Origin: UBA11524 sp963590165
Lineage (GTDB): Bacteria; Bacillota; Clostridia; Christensenellales; Aristaeellaceae
Reading direction: 5' to 3'
Assembly: GCA_963590165.1 (NCBI GenBank)
Contig: CAVANO010000049.1
Coordinates: forward strand, 1-64,000
DNA: 64,000 nt
Position numbers and translations under genes: made by a program. Shown one piece after another: positions 59,923-64,000 of this stretch; position 1 is the first letter of the stretch; each line of letters begins with the position of its first letter. The notes below the pieces were generated by a model. It did not search any database. It worked only from the letters and a program-made list of their open reading frames with translations, and was not told the DNA's origin.

Positions 59923-60609
59923 TTAGCCGTTGCCGTCATCGACGGAATCAACCATCAGGATGGCGGATTCGCGCGCATCGAGGTTGACCATGGCAAAGCA
60001 CTCATTGTCCTTGACGAAGTACACCTGCCACATGCCGCTATCCTCGCTGATATCGCAGATGTAGCCGTAGCCGACTGCATCGTAATCATCGCTCGTGATG
60101 CCGACGGCTTCCATGGCGGAGGCAAGCGCCTCTTCCTGTGTCATGTCACCTTCGCTCGGTTCGCCGTAGCAGGGCGAGAGCGAATACAGGCGGTCGAATA
60201 ACGCCTTATCCTGCAGCGACCACAGCTCATAGATCCCCTTCACCTGCTCCCAGCGCTTGCGCACGGCGGAGAAATAGCCGGTGTCGGTGGTGTCCTCGCT
60301 GAGCACCTCCATCGTCGTTGCGTCAATCATGCGGCAGGTCGCGTCGGTCATGGTGGTCTGGTCAAACTGACAGATAATCCAAGCCTCGCGTCCGTCGGAA
60401 AGGAGCACGCGCTCATAGCGGGTCAGCATGTTTTCCTTTGCCTCGAGCAGGCTTTCAATGGCCTCGTCAGCGGTTTCATCATCCGCATCGGAGGAAACAA
60501 CAGCGACAGGAATGAGCGAATCCGCAGCGGTTTCGGCAAACGCCGCGCATGCCGGCAGCAGGGCGATGGCACTGAGCAGTGCAGCGGCACGCCGTACTTT
60601 CATGTTCAT
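59923..60609 (-). CDS. Hypothetical secreted protein
   Basis: 228 residues. Signal peptide MNMKVRRAAALLSAIALLPA to AFA; a Cys in LLPACAAFAE could be a lipobox but is poorly placed. The mature protein is acidic, with ESLLEAKENMLTRYERVLLS, DGREAWIICQFDQTTMTDAT and DSGMWQVYFVKDNECFAMVN, reminiscent of PepSY/YpeB-like small exported modules, but I cannot assign a family. AAGGGAG ribosome site. Followed by its own terminator. Confidence 0.7.
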   Translation of the reverse strand: MNMKVRRAAALLSAIALLPACAAFAETAADSLIPVAVVSSDADDETADEAIESLLEAKENMLTRYERVLLSDGREAWIICQFDQTTMTDATCRMIDATTMEVLSEDTTDTGYFSAVRKRWEQVKGIYELWSLQDKALFDRLYSLSPCYGEPSEGDMTQEEALASAMEAVGITSDDYDAVGYGYICDISEDSGMWQVYFVKDNECFAMVNLDARESAILMVDSVDDGNG

Positions 60610-60712
60610 GGTCAATCAGCTCCCTTTTGATGATTTGTCAGGGTATGAAGGTCTTTCGCCTTCACCCATATAACGAATGGGGAGGCGGATTTTCTTCCCG
60701 TTCGCGAAATAT

Positions 60713-61063
60713 TTATTCTCTTGTGCGGATGGCCTGTACGCCCATGAACGACAGGAATGCGCATTCCACGGCGAGCGAATCGCCGCTGACGGTGAAGGGC
60801 ATCGGAACGCCGAGCGCACCGAGCAGTTGCACGGCAATTACCGCGAGCAGCACGAGCATCGGCACAACAAGCAGCGATGCGAACGGCTCCTTGCGCCGTG
60901 ATGCGCCGGACAGCGGCAGCAGCAGTGCCAGCGCAGCGCCCAGAATCAGCCCGCACAGGATGTTCGACCACAGCCCGAAGCCGCTCAGCAGCGGAAAAAA
61001 GAAGACGCACACGCCGCACAGCAGCAGCGGAACGACCATGACAAGCAGCTTTCTCAGAAACAT
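60713..61063 (-). CDS. Hypothetical small membrane protein downstream of trmD
   Basis: 116 residues with four hydrophobic segments (LLVMVVPLLLCGVCVFFFPL; NILCGLILGAALALLLPL; LLVVPMLVLLAVIAVQLLGA; AVECAFLSFMGVQAI). GGAGGATCTGTG precedes the ATG, which overlaps the trmD stop by one base (TGATG). In most Bacillota rplS follows trmD, so here that slot is taken by an unrelated gene. Function unknown. Confidence 0.68.
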   Translation of the reverse strand: MFLRKLLVMVVPLLLCGVCVFFFPLLSGFGLWSNILCGLILGAALALLLPLSGASRRKEPFASLLVVPMLVLLAVIAVQLLGALGVPMPFTVSGDSLAVECAFLSFMGVQAIRTRE

Positions 61064-61815
61064 CACAGATCCTCCAGCAGACGCTTTTCCTTGTCGGTTA
61101 GCTGCACGTTGGCAAGCAGGTCGGGACGGTGCTTTTGGGTGGCACGGAGCGATTCTGCCCTGCGCCATGCCTTGATTTTGGCATGGTCGCCGGAAAGCAG
61201 TACATCCGGCACCAGCATGCCGTTGAGGTCGCTCGGACGCGTGTACTGCGGATATTCCAGCAGCCCGTCCGAAAACGATTCCTCCTCCGCAGATTCCGAT
61301 GAACCCAGCACGCCCGGCACGAACCGCGCAACACAGTCCGTCAGCACCATCGCCGCCAGCTCACCGCCGGTCAGGATGTAATCGCCGATGCTGATTTCCT
61401 CGTCAATGCACGTATCGAGCGCGCGCTGGTCGACCCCTTCATAGTGACCGCAGAGCAGCACGAGCTCCTTTTCCTGTGCCAGCTCACGCGCAAGGGCAGT
61501 CGTCAGCGTCTTGCCGCGCGGTCCCATGTAGATGCGTCTGCCGTGAAAGCCGTCAGGAGATTGCGATGTGACATGCGCCATGGCGTCCATAATCGGCTGT
61601 GCCAGCATGACCATGCCTGCACCGCCGCCGAAGGGATAATCATCCGTGTTCTTGTGCTTCCGGTCGGAGAACGGGCGGATGTCCACGCACTGAATGTCCA
61701 GAATGCCCTGAGCACGCGCACGGCCGAGGATGCTGGTGTTCAGCACGCTCTCGAACATCTCCGGAAAGATGGTCAGGATGGTGATTTTCATCGCGGGCGA
61801 CTGCTGCTCACTCAT
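61063..61815 (-). CDS. trmD: tRNA (guanine-N1)-methyltransferase
   Basis: 250 residues. Trefoil-knot motifs: YPFGGGAGMVMLAQPIMDAM, LVLLCGHYEGVDQRALDTCI, DEEISIGDYILTGGELAAMV. It methylates G37 of tRNAs and prevents frameshifting. ATG 61815 (MSEQQSPAMKIT) is chosen for the GAGGTG upstream and its overlap with rimM; the Met at KITILTIF lacks a ribosome site. Confidence 0.96.
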   Translation of the reverse strand: MSEQQSPAMKITILTIFPEMFESVLNTSILGRARAQGILDIQCVDIRPFSDRKHKNTDDYPFGGGAGMVMLAQPIMDAMAHVTSQSPDGFHGRRIYMGPRGKTLTTALARELAQEKELVLLCGHYEGVDQRALDTCIDEEISIGDYILTGGELAAMVLTDCVARFVPGVLGSSESAEEESFSDGLLEYPQYTRPSDLNGMLVPDVLLSGDHAKIKAWRRAESLRATQKHRPDLLANVQLTDKEKRLLEDL

Positions 61816-62329
61816 TCCGGACAATCACCTCATCGAGCTTTTCACGGACGACGCTGATGGTCTTGTTCTGCAAATCGACCGTCGGGAAAACCGCCTTGAG
61901 CGCCGGCGCCATCCATTCGCCCTCGGCGGAATCGAACACGTACACATCGACCGCGCCGTGCTGGAGCACGTCTGTCAGTTTGCCGAGCACGGTATGATCC
62001 TCCGCAACTGCCGCGCAGCCGAGCAGGTCGCTGATGTAGCACTCATCCTCCGCAAGCGCCGAGGCATGCGCCCGGTCGATGTACAGCTGCTGACCGCGCA
62101 GCTTTTCCGCATCCTCCATGCTTGCACTGTCGCCCAGCGTCAGGTAGACAAAGCCGTCATGCACGCGCGAGCAAGCGGCAGCAATGGGCGTGTAGCTTTC
62201 GCCGTCGCGCAGATAGAGCGTCTTCCACTGGTGAAACAGCGCCGAATCCGCCGCATAGGGCTTCACCTTCACCTCACCGCGGATGCCCTGCGGCTTGAGC
62301 ACCTCGCCAATCATCAGATAGCTGTTCAT
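61808..62329 (-). CDS. rimM: 16S rRNA processing / 30S maturation factor RimM
   Basis: 173 residues from ATG 62329 (GGAGGT close upstream). N-terminal RimM domain (MIGEVLKPQGIRGEVKVKPY) and C-terminal PRC barrel (LLGCAAVAEDHTVLGKLTDV; WMAPALKAVFPTVDLQNKTI). Assists maturation of the 30S head. Overlaps trmD by eight bases. Confidence 0.95.
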   Translation of the reverse strand: MNSYLMIGEVLKPQGIRGEVKVKPYAADSALFHQWKTLYLRDGESYTPIAAACSRVHDGFVYLTLGDSASMEDAEKLRGQQLYIDRAHASALAEDECYISDLLGCAAVAEDHTVLGKLTDVLQHGAVDVYVFDSAEGEWMAPALKAVFPTVDLQNKTISVVREKLDEVIVRNE

Positions 62330-62355
62330 GTGTACCTCCGGTTGCATATAAATAG

Positions 62356-62390
62356 AAAAAGGCGCGGGAAACATGCATGCTCCCCACGCC
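62356..62390 (-). terminator. Attenuating terminator between khpA and rimM
   Basis: On the minus strand GGCGTGGG (62383-62390) pairs with 62361-62368 (one wobble), followed by five T. It sits inside the ribosomal operon, so it is probably a partial terminator. Confidence 0.65.
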
Positions 62391-62396
62391 CGGCGG

Positions 62397-62651
62397 TCAT
62401 TCCTTCGTCCCGTCCTCTTCGGGTCTGTGAATCTCAACAAAAACAGGCTTGCTGTTCTTGGCAGTGGCAGCGGAAACCACCGTGCGGATGGCTTTCGCAA
62501 TGCGTCCCTGCTTGCCGATGACCTTGCCCATATCGTCCTCCGCTACGCTCAGCTCCAGGATGATGGCTTCAGGCCCCTCGGTTTCACGGACGAGAACCTG
62601 GTCGGGATGATCAACCAGCGACTTCGCCACAAAGGTGAGCAATTCTTGCAT
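62397..62651 (-). CDS. khpA: KH-domain RNA-binding protein
   Basis: 84 residues with a KH domain: ELSVAEDDMGKVIGKQGRIA (GKQG loop) and KAIRTVVSAATAKNSKPVFV. KhpA pairs with KhpB (Jag/EloR) in Bacillota and binds many RNAs, affecting cell size and envelope growth. Conserved position between rpsP and rimM. Confidence 0.93.
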   Translation of the reverse strand: MQELLTFVAKSLVDHPDQVLVRETEGPEAIILELSVAEDDMGKVIGKQGRIAKAIRTVVSAATAKNSKPVFVEIHRPEEDGTKE

Positions 62652-62721
62652 AGGGGTGTCCTTTCTGCCTATCGGCTGTCAGATGCGGCGAACCGCACCG
62701 ATCCTTTTCGCAGAGGACCCC

Positions 62722-62970
62722 TTACTTTTCGATGACGCCGGTCTTCTTCAGCAGCACGCGGACGGTATCCGTGGGCTGTGCGCCGCAGCCGAGCCAGTAC
62801 TTGGCGCGCTCGCCGTCCACCTTGATTTCAGCCGGATGCTCCATGGGGTTGTAGTAGCCGATTTCCTCGATGAAGCGGCCGTCACGCGGGGAGCGGATGT
62901 CGGCGACAACAACGCGGTAGAAGGGCTTCTTCTTCATACCCATTCTCTTCAGACGGATTTTGACAGACAT
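62722..62970 (-). CDS. rpsP: Ribosomal protein bS16
   Basis: 82 residues: MSVKIRLKRMGMKKKPFYRV, DIRSPRDGRFIEEIGYYNP, YWLGCGAQPTDTVRVLLKKT, all standard for S16. GAAGGAGGAACAAACAC precedes the start. Confidence 0.97.
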   Translation of the reverse strand: MSVKIRLKRMGMKKKPFYRVVVADIRSPRDGRFIEEIGYYNPMEHPAEIKVDGERAKYWLGCGAQPTDTVRVLLKKTGVIEK

Positions 62971-63015
62971 GTGTTTGTTCCTCCTTCAAATGTTCGGGAA
63001 ATGATATATATGGAA

Positions 63016-63042
63016 ATCATATAAGCATGTTGATTATATGAT
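63016..63042. promoter_or_regulatory. AT-rich inverted repeat between ffh and rpsP
   Basis: ATCATATAA, 9-base loop, TTATATGAT, perfect. On the minus strand it contains a TATAAT that could be a -10 box for rpsP, but no good -35 is found. Confidence 0.35.
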
Positions 63043-63084
63043 ACCACGCGTAGGATGGCGGCAATGGCGCTTCATGGCATTGCT

Positions 63085-64000
63085 TTACTTCATGCCGGGG
63101 AAACGCATGCGCATGCGCCCTTTGCCCTTCATCTGGGTGACCTGCTTCATCATCTGCTTCGCCTGCTCGAACTGGCGGATGAGCTGATTGACATCCTGCA
63201 CGGTCGTGCCGGAACCTGCGGCGATGCGCTTGCGGCGGCTGGCGTTGAGCACACCGGGATTGCGGCGCTCGCGCGGGGTCATGGAGCGGATGATAGCTTC
63301 AGGCTTCTTCATGGCGTTCTCATCGACATCGATGTCCTTGCCGGACATGCCGGGGAGCATCTCCAGCATCGATTTGATGCCGCCCATCTTTTTCATGGAC
63401 TGCATCTGGTCGAGGAAGTCCTCCAGCGTCAGCTCAGCGGAACGCGCCTTCTTGGCGAGCTTCGCGGCATCCTCCTCGTCGAATGCTTCGCTTGCCTTGT
63501 CAATCAGCGTGAGCACATCGCCCATGCCGAGGATGCGGCTTGCCATGCGGTCGGGGTAGAACGGCTCGATTTCGCTGAGCTTTTCGCCGATGCCGCTGAA
63601 CTTGATGGGCTTGCCGGTCACCGCACGCACGGACAGCGCAGCACCGCCGCGCGTATCGCCGTCGAGCTTGGTGAGGATGACGCCGCTGACATCGAGCTTT
63701 TCATCGAAGGCTTTCGCGACGTTCACCGCGTCCTGACCGGTCATTGCATCGACCACCAGCAGGATTTCCTGCGGCTGGACAGCTTCTTTGATGCGCACAA
63801 GCTCGTCCATGAGCTCCTGGTCAATATGAAGACGGCCGGCAGTATCAATAATCAGCACATCACGCCCGAGATAGCGTGCACGGTCAACCGCTTCGAGCGC
63901 CGTTTTGACCGGGTCTTGCGTTCCGTGCTCGTAGACCGGCACGTTAACCTGCTTGCCGACAACCTGCAGCTGATTGATGGCGGCAGGACGGTAGATGTCG
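63085..64000 (-). CDS. ffh: Signal recognition particle protein Ffh, C-terminal part (truncated by window edge)
   Basis: The frame stays open to the window edge, giving about 305 C-terminal residues. GTPase motifs DIYRPAAINQLQVVGKQV, VLIIDTAGRLHIDQELMDEL (G3), ILTKLDGDTRGGAALSVRAV (G4) and FSGIGEKLSEIEPFYPDRMA are followed by the Met-rich M domain (LEDFLDQMQSMKKMGGIKSM; RIAAGSGTTVQDVNQLIRQF; GRMRMRFPGMK), which binds signal peptides and 4.5S RNA. The N domain and G1 loop lie outside. It heads the minus-strand block toward trmD. Confidence 0.97.
   Translation of the reverse strand, partial: DIYRPAAINQLQVVGKQVNVPVYEHGTQDPVKTALEAVDRARYLGRDVLIIDTAGRLHIDQELMDELVRIKEAVQPQEILLVVDAMTGQDAVNVAKAFDEKLDVSGVILTKLDGDTRGGAALSVRAVTGKPIKFSGIGEKLSEIEPFYPDRMASRILGMGDVLTLIDKASEAFDEEDAAKLAKKARSAELTLEDFLDQMQSMKKMGGIKSMLEMLPGMSGKDIDVDENAMKKPEAIIRSMTPRERRNPGVLNASRRKRIAAGSGTTVQDVNQLIRQFEQAKQMMKQVTQMKGKGRMRMRFPGMK

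Overview
The window reads as chromosome of an anaerobic, low-oxygen-adapted member of the Bacillota, most likely class Clostridia (inference). The order ffh-rpsP-khpA-rimM-trmD is the usual Bacillota housekeeping order, ribosome binding sites are strong AGGAGG types, sigma-A-like promoters (TTGACA-17-TATAAT) recur, two-component systems are of the GHKL/LytTR type, and several secreted GH3 enzymes have the reversed domain order known from rumen and gut Clostridia. The last gene (ffh) runs off the right edge. I saw no rRNA, tRNA, CRISPR, transposase or phage gene.

Region 1 (1-4300, mixed): a transglutaminase-like protein, an RmlD-like reductase overlapped by a macro-domain protein that seems to start at ATT, an array of hairpin repeats, and a DUF3842 protein. 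Region 2 (4363-20686, minus strand): a three-gene sugar ABC transporter whose binding-protein gene has a signal-peptide frameshift; then carbohydrate locus A (GHKL kinase, LytTR regulator, large secreted GH3, InlB-repeat/CBM lipoprotein, membrane-anchored GH3); then 3-methyladenine glycosylase, a LacI regulator and a TauE/SafE permease. Region 3 (20813-33093, plus): nagA, then an eleven-gene operon (sugar ABC importer, SIS protein, class II aldolase, L-fucose-isomerase-like protein, PFK, triose-phosphate isomerase, LarA-like racemase, second TauE/SafE permease). Its promoter carries a perfect LacI-type palindrome in the -35/-10 spacer. Region 4 (33168-43387, plus): locus B, a second version of locus A with its own LytTR/GHKL pair.

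Region 5 (43405-57308) is a molybdenum/tungsten island: a MoCF-domain protein, modABC, fdhD-mobB-moeA-moaA-moaC-mog/moaE (plus) and, on the minus strand, ydhY-ydhV-ydhW (ferredoxin, aldehyde-ferredoxin-oxidoreductase family, accessory protein) directly followed by tatB-tatA-tatC. The ferredoxin has a twin-arginine signal, so uptake, cofactor assembly, enzyme and export route lie together. The ydhY leader looks like a riboswitch with a terminator. Region 6 (57330-64000, minus) holds a secreted PNPOx-like protein, cysK, two small envelope proteins and the trmD-rimM-khpA-rpsP-ffh block.

Working model (inference): loci A and B place GH3 enzymes and carbohydrate-binding proteins at the cell surface under separate signal-responsive regulators. 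The ABC importers take up released sugars, and the nagA/aldolase operon breaks down an amino or otherwise modified hexose to triose phosphates. The two TauE/SafE permeases hint at efflux of an anionic, possibly sulfur-containing, end product.
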